Shown piece after piece: positions 27,567 to 36,665 of a DNA stretch of 64,000 nt (positions within the stretch are counted from its first letter, which is position 1; every line of letters begins with the position of its first letter). Under the pieces are notes generated by a model. It did not search any database. It saw only the letters and a list, made by a program, of their open reading frames with translations, and was not told where the DNA came from. The stretch lies in contig JAHJVW010000052.1 in the NCBI GenBank assembly GCA_018828585.1, forward strand, positions 1-64,000, read 5' to 3'. The DNA comes from Bacteroidota bacterium (GTDB taxonomy: Bacteria; Bacteroidota; Bacteroidia; Sphingobacteriales; Sphingobacteriaceae). The translations under genes were made by a program, and so were the position numbers.

Positions 27567-28298
27567 CTATTTCACTTTTAAATTATTGATTGCAACTTCT
27601 GAGAGTTTAATCAATCTGTCTTCTTCAAATAATTTACCGTAATCTTCTAAAGGTAATGTTTCACCAGGTTTAGAAGTTAGATTATCATAATCTTGGATTT
27701 TAATTTCCCCATCTTTATTGATGGTCCTTACTGATCTAAAACGAATGCCTCCTTCACTGTAAGCGAAGAAATCCATGCTATGATCAACTTGGTCAAACCA
27801 AAAATAAAATGTGTCATCAAAATGATCTCCACCTTGCGATTTCTTAAATTTCACCTTAATCTCATCGTAACTTTTACCATTTACCATTACGCTTTTTAAA
27901 TAATCTTTTTCTACCGCAGGATCGTTTAATTTTAATGGCAATAACACAAAATAGGCTACCGAATTAACTGATTGGGAATATTTTAAAGAGTCTTTCTCCG
28001 TTTGTGGAACCACCAAACCATTCACTTCTCTCACAAAACCATGATTAGATAATTGATCTTTTACTTTCCCTAATGAATCGTCTGTAAAGGTACGCTCATA
28101 AAAATAATCGCCTTTTTTGAGCTGAATTTGATAGTGATATTGCCTAAAGTCGAAATTCATTGTTTTATTGTCCAACTTATCCATCCCATAAAAAGCGATA
28201 GATTGATTTACAATTTTATCAGCTTTATGTTCAGAGCTACAAGATGTAAATCCTAAAAAACTAATCAGAGTAATTAGAAAAAAATGTTGCTTTTGCAT
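27567..28298 (-). CDS. secreted lipoprotein, DUF6503-like
   Basis: Lipobox LISFLGFTSCSSE; family assignment from recall only. Confidence 0.55.
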   Translation of the reverse strand: MQKQHFFLITLISFLGFTSCSSEHKADKIVNQSIAFYGMDKLDNKTMNFDFRQYHYQIQLKKGDYFYERTFTDDSLGKVKDQLSNHGFVREVNGLVVPQTEKDSLKYSQSVNSVAYFVLLPLKLNDPAVEKDYLKSVMVNGKSYDEIKVKFKKSQGGDHFDDTFYFWFDQVDHSMDFFAYSEGGIRFRSVRTINKDGEIKIQDYDNLTSKPGETLPLEDYGKLFEEDRLIKLSEVAINNLKVK

Positions 28299-28435
28299 AG
28301 GTTGAAATTAAGGTAGATTTTTAGCTTTTAAAAATTTAATATTTGAGTAGCGTAATTTTTAAGTTTCATCTCATTGTCTGCCCATTAAATTATTAACTTG
28401 CTTTGTCAATTAATCAACATCACAAATCAATTTAC

Positions 28436-30862
28436 ATGAAATTCAGAAGCCTTATCTTCGTTCTACTTTTTTTTACGCTCATAACCAAAGCTCAAACCTC
28501 GCCTCAATTAAATTCATCCGAAATTTTACAGGGAATAAAAAAGTTAAACGTAACCGGAAGTGTGTTGTACATTGCCGCACATCCAGATGATGAAAACACC
28601 AGGTTACTAGCTTATTTATCTAAAGAAAAAGGCTATAAAACTGGTTATTTAGCTTTAACCAGAGGAGATGGTGGGCAAAATTTGATAGGTAACGAGCAAA
28701 GTGAAGATTTAGGCTTGATTAGAACACAAGAGCTTTTAGCCGCCCGAAGAAATGATGGTGCTTTACAATTCTTTACTCGAGCAAATGATTTTGGTTTCTC
28801 CAAAACGCCAGAAGAAACTTTTAAAATATGGAATAAAGATTCTATACTTTCGGATGTCGTTTATATCATTAGAAAGTTTAGACCTGACGTGATCATCACC
28901 CGTTTTCCGCCCGACGAAAGAGCTGGACATGGACATCATGCTGCTTCTTCCATTTTAGCACAGGAAGCTTTTGACGCAGCTGCCAATCCAAATAAATTTC
29001 CCGAGCAATTGAAAGAAGTGAGCGTTTGGCAAGCCAAAAGAATACTTTGGAATAATTATAATTTTGGTGGAAACGATAATACCTCTAACGATCAATTGAA
29101 AATTGACGTGGGTGTTTACAATCCTCTATTAGGTAAAAGTTACGGAGAAATTGCAGCAGAAAGTCGTTCTATGCATAAAAGTCAGGGATTTGGAAGTAGT
29201 AAACAACGCGGAAGTGCAATTGAATATTTCTCTGTTTGGAAAGGTGTCTTGCCCAAAGGGGATTTAATGGAAGGCATCAAAACAGATTGGACAAGATTTG
29301 ATAAAACAACAGATATTCAGCACTTAATAAGCAATTTGAAATCTGATTTTCAAGCAGATCAACCAGAAAAAAGTATTCCCGTTTTATTGAGTTTATATCG
29401 CTCATTTGACCTTTCAAATGCCGATCCTATTTATCAAACAAAAACCAAAGAAGTAAAAGATTTGATTTTAGCTTGCAGCGGAACTTGGTTCGAAGCTTAC
29501 GCAGAAAAACCCGCTGTTGCGATAAATACGTCTTATAAAGTAAGAGTGGATGCCATCAGCCAACTAAAAGATGTGTCTATTACTATCAAAAGATTAGGTA
29601 AGAGCACCGTTTTGGCCGCTAATCAATTACAAACAATTGATGGCTCAATCACCTCCGAAGAGATCAGCCAACCTTATTGGCTAAAGAATGCTCATGAAGT
29701 GGGTATGTATAAAATTGGTGATCAAAATAATTTAAATTATCCAGAAGGAATGCCAGCACAATCAATTGATTTCTTGGTTAATATTAATGACGTTAATCTT
29801 TCGTTTACTCGTCCGATAGTTTATAAATATACTGACCAAGTTAGAGGCGAAGTATATCAGCCATTAGCGATTACACCTCCCGTAACTATCAATCTAGATT
29901 CAAAAGCTTTTATTTTTAATGGTGCTGAAACCAAAAACATTACACTTAAACTCAAAACTTTTAAAGATGATTCAAAAGGAACTTTAAGCTTGGCATTACC
30001 AAAAGGATGGACAGCTTCTCCATCAACCTTTAATTTTGATTTGAAGAAATATGGTGAAGAAATAACTGTAGCTTTCAAAATATCAGCGCAAGCCAATGCA
30101 ACTAACGGAGATTTAAAAGCCTCACTAATAATAGATGGTAAAACCTATTCTAAAGGCATAAAAATTATCGCTTATGAGCACATTCCAACCATCACCTATT
30201 TTCCATCTGCGGAAGCTAAACTGGTAAAGCTAGATCTTAAAACTACCGCAAAAAATATTGGTTATATCATGGGTGCGGGAGATTTAGTCCCTGATATGCT
30301 GAAAGAAATTGGATTAAATGTGACCATGCTTTCTGAAAATGAAATTATGAACGGTGATTTATCTAAATACGATGCAATTATAGCCGGTGTAAGAACTTAT
30401 AATGTGAACGACAGAATTGCCTTTGAGCAGCCTAAACTCCTAAAGTATGTGGAGAGCGGTGGAGTTTACTTAGTACAATATAATGTGAATCGTCCATTGA
30501 TGATGGACCAAATTGGACCTTATCCGTTTGTCATCAGCAGAGATCGTGTGACTGAAGAAGATGCAACGGTCAACTTTATAAAACCTGAGAGCAAAGCATT
30601 GAATTATCCCAACAAAATCACTGCTAAAGATTTTGAAAATTGGATTCAAGAACGTGGGATTTATTTCGCCCAAAGCGTAGACCCACATTATGAAAAGCCT
30701 TTAAGTATGAAAGACACAGGCGAAAAAGAATCTGATGGCTCCTTATTAATCGCTAACTATGGAAAAGGTAAGTATGTGTACACTGGTTTAGATTTTTTTA
30801 GAGAATTGCCTGCTGGTGTTCCAGGAGCTTATCGCTTATTGATGAATTTGATTTCTAAATAG
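28436..30862 (+). CDS. PIG-L/LmbE-family deacetylase with C-terminal ThuA-like region, secreted
   Basis: YIAAHPDDENTRLLAYLSKEKG, RPDVIITRFPPDERAGHGHHAASS; ATG 28436 starts a signal peptide. Confidence 0.88.
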   Translation: MKFRSLIFVLLFFTLITKAQTSPQLNSSEILQGIKKLNVTGSVLYIAAHPDDENTRLLAYLSKEKGYKTGYLALTRGDGGQNLIGNEQSEDLGLIRTQELLAARRNDGALQFFTRANDFGFSKTPEETFKIWNKDSILSDVVYIIRKFRPDVIITRFPPDERAGHGHHAASSILAQEAFDAAANPNKFPEQLKEVSVWQAKRILWNNYNFGGNDNTSNDQLKIDVGVYNPLLGKSYGEIAAESRSMHKSQGFGSSKQRGSAIEYFSVWKGVLPKGDLMEGIKTDWTRFDKTTDIQHLISNLKSDFQADQPEKSIPVLLSLYRSFDLSNADPIYQTKTKEVKDLILACSGTWFEAYAEKPAVAINTSYKVRVDAISQLKDVSITIKRLGKSTVLAANQLQTIDGSITSEEISQPYWLKNAHEVGMYKIGDQNNLNYPEGMPAQSIDFLVNINDVNLSFTRPIVYKYTDQVRGEVYQPLAITPPVTINLDSKAFIFNGAETKNITLKLKTFKDDSKGTLSLALPKGWTASPSTFNFDLKKYGEEITVAFKISAQANATNGDLKASLIIDGKTYSKGIKIIAYEHIPTITYFPSAEAKLVKLDLKTTAKNIGYIMGAGDLVPDMLKEIGLNVTMLSENEIMNGDLSKYDAIIAGVRTYNVNDRIAFEQPKLLKYVESGGVYLVQYNVNRPLMMDQIGPYPFVISRDRVTEEDATVNFIKPESKALNYPNKITAKDFENWIQERGIYFAQSVDPHYEKPLSMKDTGEKESDGSLLIANYGKGKYVYTGLDFFRELPAGVPGAYRLLMNLISK

Positions 30863-30892
30863 TTTATTTTTACTTTTAACAAAAACTACTTT

Positions 30893-31165
30893 ATGAAAAC
30901 TAAAATCATTGGTATTTCCTTAATCACCATATCTATATTATTAACCATTGCATTAATTCTTAATTTGAATTTTATTTTTAACTCGGTAAATCATAATATT
31001 GATAGTGTCTTAAAAATTCGAAGTCTAGGATTTCAGGCTGGTCATTCAGTAGGATATTTCATTGGCTATAATTTTAAATTATTAATTGGGCTTCTATTTA
31101 TTTTAGGAATCTTTGCTTTTGGAATTAAAATATTAAAACAATCACAAATTCAAAATAATAACTAA
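30893..31165 (+). CDS. small membrane protein
   Basis: 90 aa ORF with two TM-like segments. Confidence 0.5.
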   Translation: MKTKIIGISLITISILLTIALILNLNFIFNSVNHNIDSVLKIRSLGFQAGHSVGYFIGYNFKLLIGLLFILGIFAFGIKILKQSQIQNNN

Positions 31166-31300
31166 ACCCAAATTCAGTGAGATATTACTTCAAGTAATAA
31201 AATATTTTTAAAATTACTCGAAGTTGTTTAGGGTGTAAGTACCGATTGTTAATGAATTTGATATCAAAATAATTACTAGAGCTAATTATAGTTTTAATTC

Positions 31301-32425
31301 ATGAAATTTAAGATCAGTTACACTGCAAACGCCAGAAAATATGCTTTTAGACATCCTCTAATTAGTGCTGTGCTGATGCAAACTACTTTCTGGATTCTTT
31401 CTTTTCTTTTACTTAGTTACATTCTACACTTTGCTTCTTTAGGATTTAGCGTAATATATGACGTTAAGATCCCTAGCTCCATTAAACCCATTATAGTCAT
31501 CTCCCTATTAATGGGCTTTTTTTATGGTTTTGTTTTAGGGTTTTCAGACTTTTTCTTTTATCGAAAATGGTTTAAGGGGAAATCTACGGGCTCATTAATT
31601 TTATTAAAAAGTATTTTTTATTTTTTGGTGATGATTTTTATGTTCGTTCTTGTAAAGGAAATTATCTGGCAAAGATTTTTATTGCCAAACTACTTTATAA
31701 ATACCAATTTTCGTCTTCCAGAAAAAGCATGGGGTTTCTACTTTAAAATGACTTTAGTTTATGTCTTCTTCATGAGCATTGTCATCAGTTTTATTATTCA
31801 GGTTAATACAAAATTTGGTCCTGGCGTATTAATTCCTCTTTTATTGGGTCGATACGCAAATCCTAAACAAGAAGAAAGAGTGTTTATTTTTTTGGATTTA
31901 AAGTCTTCCACCACTCACGCAGAAAAATTAGGCCATGTTAAATACAGTAAATTAATTAGAGACTGTTTTTTAAAAATCAATTATTTATCAGTTACTTATG
32001 GTGCAGAAATTTACCAATATGTAGGTGATGAAGTTGTATTGAGCTGGCCTACAAAAGGATTAGAAGATACAGCTACTTGCCTAGATTTTTACTTTGCTTG
32101 CAAAGATGACTTTTTAAATAGAAAGGCTTATTATGTTAAGAAATACGGGGTTTTCCCAGAATTTAAAGCGGGTTTACATTATGGGTTAGTAACTGCCGTT
32201 GAGGTGGGAGATGTAAAAAGAGAAATTGCTTTTCATGGTGATACTTTAAATGTTACTGCAAGGATACAAGCGAAATGTAACGAGTTAGATGCTGATTTGA
32301 TTATTTCTGAAGACTTGAAAGACACGATAAAAAACAAACATTATTTTCAGTTCGAATCGAAAGGATTGGTACCGTTGAAGGGCAGAAAGCAAAAAATTTG
32401 TATTTATACGGTATGCAAGTCTTAA
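31301..32425 (+). CDS. membrane adenylate/guanylate cyclase (class III)
   Basis: N-terminal TM domain; cyclase core VFIFLDLKSSTTHAEKLGH, YQYVGDEVVLSWP, HYGLVTAVEVGDVKREIAFHGDTLNVTARIQ. Confidence 0.9.
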   Translation: MKFKISYTANARKYAFRHPLISAVLMQTTFWILSFLLLSYILHFASLGFSVIYDVKIPSSIKPIIVISLLMGFFYGFVLGFSDFFFYRKWFKGKSTGSLILLKSIFYFLVMIFMFVLVKEIIWQRFLLPNYFINTNFRLPEKAWGFYFKMTLVYVFFMSIVISFIIQVNTKFGPGVLIPLLLGRYANPKQEERVFIFLDLKSSTTHAEKLGHVKYSKLIRDCFLKINYLSVTYGAEIYQYVGDEVVLSWPTKGLEDTATCLDFYFACKDDFLNRKAYYVKKYGVFPEFKAGLHYGLVTAVEVGDVKREIAFHGDTLNVTARIQAKCNELDADLIISEDLKDTIKNKHYFQFESKGLVPLKGRKQKICIYTVCKS

Positions 32426-32625
32426 AAAAACTTTAATTGAGCTAGTATTTATCGTTATCCGAGTTAAACCACCATTAATAAAATAATTACTATCTGTTGT
32501 TAATACTCTTTTTTAAATCTACTGTTAATTTTTTGTTGTCATTCTTTTAATACCCACTAATTAATTACTCATTTTTTTTATCTTCTTGATTATTCCCTTA
32601 AATTTGATCCACATATTAAAATCAC

Positions 32626-32808
32626 ATGGAAGAACAATTCGATTATCAAGATTATAACTGGTTATATTATTTAATAGGTCTAGTTTTTGGTGCAATAACT
32701 GGCTGGGCAATTGAAGGTCATATCATTATTGGTGCAATTTTAGGCTTATTAACTGGCGGACTTTTCCAGTTCCTGATTAACAAGAGCCGTGGAGAGCAAG
32801 AAGCCTAA
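32626..32808 (+). CDS. small Gly-rich membrane protein
   Basis: 60 aa ORF with two TM-like segments; TAAATTTG -7-like element at 32599-32606. Confidence 0.6.
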   Translation: MEEQFDYQDYNWLYYLIGLVFGAITGWAIEGHIIIGAILGLLTGGLFQFLINKSRGEQEA

Positions 32809-32920
32809 TCAAGAGCTTCCTCCATTCATCAAAAGCTGGAGCCAGTTTTACATTATTGTAATCTGTTGGCTAGCTCTGCTCATTTTTCTTTTTAACCTCG
32901 TCACTAATCATTTTTCATGA
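32789..32920 (+). CDS. 43-aa single-TM small protein (absent from the supplied ORF track)
   Basis: GTG-started frame MESKKPNQELPPFIKSWSQFYIIVICWLALLIFLFNLVTNHFS*; overlaps the upstream gene and ends in ATGA overlap with the symporter start. Confidence 0.65.
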   Translation: MESKKPNQELPPFIKSWSQFYIIVICWLALLIFLFNLVTNHFS

Positions 32921-34614
32921 GTGCAATAGACTGGATAGTACTTAGTTGTACCATTTTGTTTATTGTGGCTTACGGCATTTATAAAAGTCGTGGGCAAAAA
33001 AATATCGATGGCTATTTATTAGGCGACCGCTCTATGCCATGGTACAGTGTTGGTCTTTCTGTAATGGCCACACAAGCCAGTGCCATCACTTTTCTTTCGG
33101 CTCCAGGATTGGCTTATTCAGACGGGATGCGTTTCGTTCAGTTTTATTTTGGCTTGCCATTGGCAATGATCATCCTGTGCATCACCTTTGTACCCATCTA
33201 TCATAAGCTTAAAGTATATACTGCCTATGAGTTTTTAGAGCAACGTTTCGATTTAAAAACTAGAGCGCTCACCGCATTCCTATTTTTAATTCAACGAGGT
33301 TTATCAACCGGAATCACCATTTATGCGCCTTCCATCATTCTCTCCACCATATTAAATATCGACACCACATATACCACTTTGTTTATCGGCAGTATAGTAG
33401 TTTTATACACCGTTTATGGCGGCACTAAAGCCGTTTCTTATACACAAATGTTGCAAATGAGCATCATTTTCTGTGGTCTTTTCTTAGCTGGATTTATGGT
33501 GGTTCAATTACTACCAGATAGCGTAGGTTTTACCCGAGCATTAGATATCGCTGGTAAAATGGATAAAATGAATGTCATTGATTGGCATTTTGATATGGAT
33601 AACAAATACACTGTTTGGACTGGTATTATCGGTGGATTGTTTCTGCAATTATCTTATTTCGGGACAGATCAATCTCAAGTTGGGCGTTATTTAACCGGAA
33701 GTTCTGTTGGGCAAAGCCGGATGGGTTTGCTGATGAATGCCATGCTAAAAATCCCCATGCAGTTTATGATTTTACTGATAGGAATTTTAGTTTTTGCCTT
33801 TTACCAATACCAAAAACCACCTGTTTTCTTCAACACCTACGAAGTCAATAAAATCGAAAATTCCAGTTTCAAAGCTGAGTTTAAAGAAAGAGAAAAGGAT
33901 TTTGATTTGGCTTTCGCCAATAAAAAAGAAAAAGTGATTGCTTTAGAAACTGCGCTCGACAATAAAAAAAATGTTGTCGAAGCGAGTGCTGCGGTAAAGG
34001 CAGCGAACAAAAATCTACAAGAAAAACGAGCGAATGCTTTAGCTGTTATGAAGAAAAACGATGCCAATGCAGATTTGGATGATACCAATTATGTTTTCCT
34101 TCGCTTTGTTACGCAGTATTTACCCAAAGGATTAATTGGTTTACTCATTGCCATAGTTTGTATGGCTTCTATGGGTTCTACTGCCAGTGCTTTAAATTCT
34201 TTGGCTTCTACCACTTCCGTGGATATTTACAAAAGACTCATCAATAAATCCGGAACAGATTTACGTTACCTCAACATCAGTAAAATTACCACTTTCTTTT
34301 GGGGAGTAGTAAGTATCGGGATGGCACTATATGCCAGCAAATTAGGCAATTTGTTGGAAGCTGTAAACATCTTAGGTTCGCTATTTTACGGGACCATTCT
34401 GGGTGTTTTCTTGGTTGCTTTTTATGTAAAATCAGTGGGTGGTAAAGCAGTTTTTTATGCCGCCCTGTTAACCGAAGTTTTCGTCTTCATTGCCTACAAA
34501 TTTAACTGGATGGCTTATTTATGGCTCAATCTTTTTGGTTGCGCTTTGGTGATTGGGTTTGGGTTGGTGTTGGAGAAAGTTTTTGGGAGGAAAACTGCCG
34601 ATGATAGAGCTTAA
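32917..34614 (+). CDS. sodium:solute symporter (SSS family) with an internal charged insertion
   Basis: MPWYSVGLSVMATQASAITFLSAPGLAYSDG, IVCMASMGSTASALNSLASTTSVDIYKR. Confidence 0.93.
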   Translation: MSAIDWIVLSCTILFIVAYGIYKSRGQKNIDGYLLGDRSMPWYSVGLSVMATQASAITFLSAPGLAYSDGMRFVQFYFGLPLAMIILCITFVPIYHKLKVYTAYEFLEQRFDLKTRALTAFLFLIQRGLSTGITIYAPSIILSTILNIDTTYTTLFIGSIVVLYTVYGGTKAVSYTQMLQMSIIFCGLFLAGFMVVQLLPDSVGFTRALDIAGKMDKMNVIDWHFDMDNKYTVWTGIIGGLFLQLSYFGTDQSQVGRYLTGSSVGQSRMGLLMNAMLKIPMQFMILLIGILVFAFYQYQKPPVFFNTYEVNKIENSSFKAEFKEREKDFDLAFANKKEKVIALETALDNKKNVVEASAAVKAANKNLQEKRANALAVMKKNDANADLDDTNYVFLRFVTQYLPKGLIGLLIAIVCMASMGSTASALNSLASTTSVDIYKRLINKSGTDLRYLNISKITTFFWGVVSIGMALYASKLGNLLEAVNILGSLFYGTILGVFLVAFYVKSVGGKAVFYAALLTEVFVFIAYKFNWMAYLWLNLFGCALVIGFGLVLEKVFGRKTADDRA

Positions 34615-34638
34615 AAACACATTTCCTCTTGCGAATAG

Positions 34639-34684
34639 ACGTCCAATTGGACGTTAACAGAAACGGTCTGTGAAAACACTGACC
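34639..34684. repeat. tandem inverted repeats in the convergent intergenic region
   Basis: 16-bp perfect palindrome ACGTCCAATTGGACGT (34639-34654), then GGTCTGTG-aaaa-CACTGACC (34665-34684, one mismatch). Confidence 0.5.
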
Positions 34685-34719
34685 ATCATTTTGAAGTTGA
34701 AATGTTTTTTTATAAATAG

Positions 34720-35664
34720 TTACTGCTGCTGTTGAAATTCCATAAATTTTCTATAAGAGTTTACGGGAGCATCGTGTTCACTAATATCAGCATCATCAGA
34801 AAGAAGAGGAATTGGATCGTTTTCGTAAGAAACACTCACTTTTACCTCTAATTTATGCTTTGAAGTTCCCTTGTACGTTCCTTTGACTGGGCTACAATCA
34901 ACAAAATTTCTACCTACAGCAAGTCGAACGTGGGTATCATCAACCAAACAATTATTAGTTGGATCCAAACCTAACCAACCGTAATCCGGCAAGTAAGCTT
35001 CTACCCAAGCATGGGTTGCTCCTTCGCCACGCATTCCGTTTTTATTTGGGCAAATATAACCACTCACATATCGGGCTGGAATATCCATGTAACGCAGCAT
35101 CACTAAAAGGATGTGTGCAAAATCCTGACAAACGCCAGATTTCAATTTCCAAATTTCATCCACTGTGGTTTCTACCGTCGTAATACCTTTAATATATTTG
35201 AAGTTTTTATAGACATAGTCGCACAAATATTTTGCGACTTCAAAAGGTGTGTTTTTTTCTCTTTGACTTGGATTAATTACAGTCAAAATTTCTTCCTGAG
35301 TTTTAAAATTTTCCTGCTTCAAAAAATTAATATACGGAACTTGAGTTGCTAGATATTTTAATGAATTCCATTGATCTTGCAAAAACATGCTGGTATCAGG
35401 CATTGATCTTTTTTTTACGTTTACTATAATTATAGACTCAATTTTCAAAAGGTTATGAGATTCGGGATGGGTAAAAGTCCCTACCTCATTTCCATAATAA
35501 TCAGTAAAAACATCTATTAAAGGGTCTCCGGTGATTTTTAACTGATGCTCTACCACTTCCTGAAACTTATCCTTAATTGGGAAAAGCATAATCTGGTTGG
35601 CACTATCATACACCGTACTTTCATAAGTATAAGTGGTGGTATGATGTACGGTAAATTTTGGCAT
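34720..35664 (-). CDS. transglutaminase-like domain protein
   Basis: KSGVCQDFAHILLVMLRYMDIPARYVSGY ... THAWVEAYLPDYGWLGLDPTN. Confidence 0.93.
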   Translation of the reverse strand: MPKFTVHHTTTYTYESTVYDSANQIMLFPIKDKFQEVVEHQLKITGDPLIDVFTDYYGNEVGTFTHPESHNLLKIESIIIVNVKKRSMPDTSMFLQDQWNSLKYLATQVPYINFLKQENFKTQEEILTVINPSQREKNTPFEVAKYLCDYVYKNFKYIKGITTVETTVDEIWKLKSGVCQDFAHILLVMLRYMDIPARYVSGYICPNKNGMRGEGATHAWVEAYLPDYGWLGLDPTNNCLVDDTHVRLAVGRNFVDCSPVKGTYKGTSKHKLEVKVSVSYENDPIPLLSDDADISEHDAPVNSYRKFMEFQQQQ

Positions 35665-35682
35665 GTAAAGTTTTTTGCTTAA

Positions 35683-36618
35683 TTAATTAAAGGCGAAATA
35701 ATAATGATTTAATGCATTACCAATTGCTAAAAGCTCTTGTTTTATTTGGTGAAGATATTCTTTTAACCCTACCTCTTCCAAATCTTTTATGTCAGAATAT
35801 TTAATATGACTTTCTAATTTTCCAATCATAAAGCTCAAAGCTTTATAAGATTCGCTGTTTGTGTCACTTTTTAATGTTTCGAAAGATTGTTTCAAGCGTC
35901 TTATCGAATAGGTAATTGAACGTGGAAAATGTTCATTCCAAACAATTTGATGTAGAATGTTTCTAGAGTCTAAAGCGGATCGATAACTTTTCAAAAAAAG
36001 CTCATATCCTGATATAGAAAGCAATAAATATTTCCAATAAGTGGGGTCAGATCTTTCTTCTAGCGAGTAATTGAGCTCACTAAATTTCACATTTAAAATA
36101 TCTACTGATTGTATAGCCCTTTCTAGGTATTTACCAATATTCATAAAATAGTAACCCTTATTTCGAGCCATGGTAATCTCGCAGGTGCCATAATAATGCA
36201 TCCCTTGCTGTACCAAATCATCAATAACAGAAACTGGATCATCGTTTTGAAGTGCCGGAGATAATGGGCTTTGTCGCACTTTATGGTAATAATCATTTAA
36301 GCATTGCCATAATTCCTTAGTTACATTATCCTGAACAGAGCGAGCATTTTCTCGTGATTTACTCACCAAATTAAAAACTGAATTTTTATTAAACTTGTCG
36401 GTAACCATAAATTGCAAGGCTTTACGGCCTTCGTATTTAATAGTCTCAATTTCAGAAGGTTCCATCTCACTAAAAATCAATAGAACAGGTCGCCAACTAA
36501 ATTGATCAAACTCATCCTGAGAATATGCATAATTTACCCTCAGCAATCTGAGGATACCATCGCAGCGCTCCATGTACCTCGACATCCAGTATAAAGAATT
36601 TGCTACTCTACTTAACAT
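35683..36618 (-). CDS. alpha-E domain protein (DUF403)
   Basis: MLSRVANSLYWMSRYMERCDGILRLLRVN is the alpha-E signature. Confidence 0.93.
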   Translation of the reverse strand: MLSRVANSLYWMSRYMERCDGILRLLRVNYAYSQDEFDQFSWRPVLLIFSEMEPSEIETIKYEGRKALQFMVTDKFNKNSVFNLVSKSRENARSVQDNVTKELWQCLNDYYHKVRQSPLSPALQNDDPVSVIDDLVQQGMHYYGTCEITMARNKGYYFMNIGKYLERAIQSVDILNVKFSELNYSLEERSDPTYWKYLLLSISGYELFLKSYRSALDSRNILHQIVWNEHFPRSITYSIRRLKQSFETLKSDTNSESYKALSFMIGKLESHIKYSDIKDLEEVGLKEYLHQIKQELLAIGNALNHYYFAFN

Positions 36619-36665
36619 ATATTTCTTAATTTTTTATCTAACTATGAACAATAGACCATGAACTA

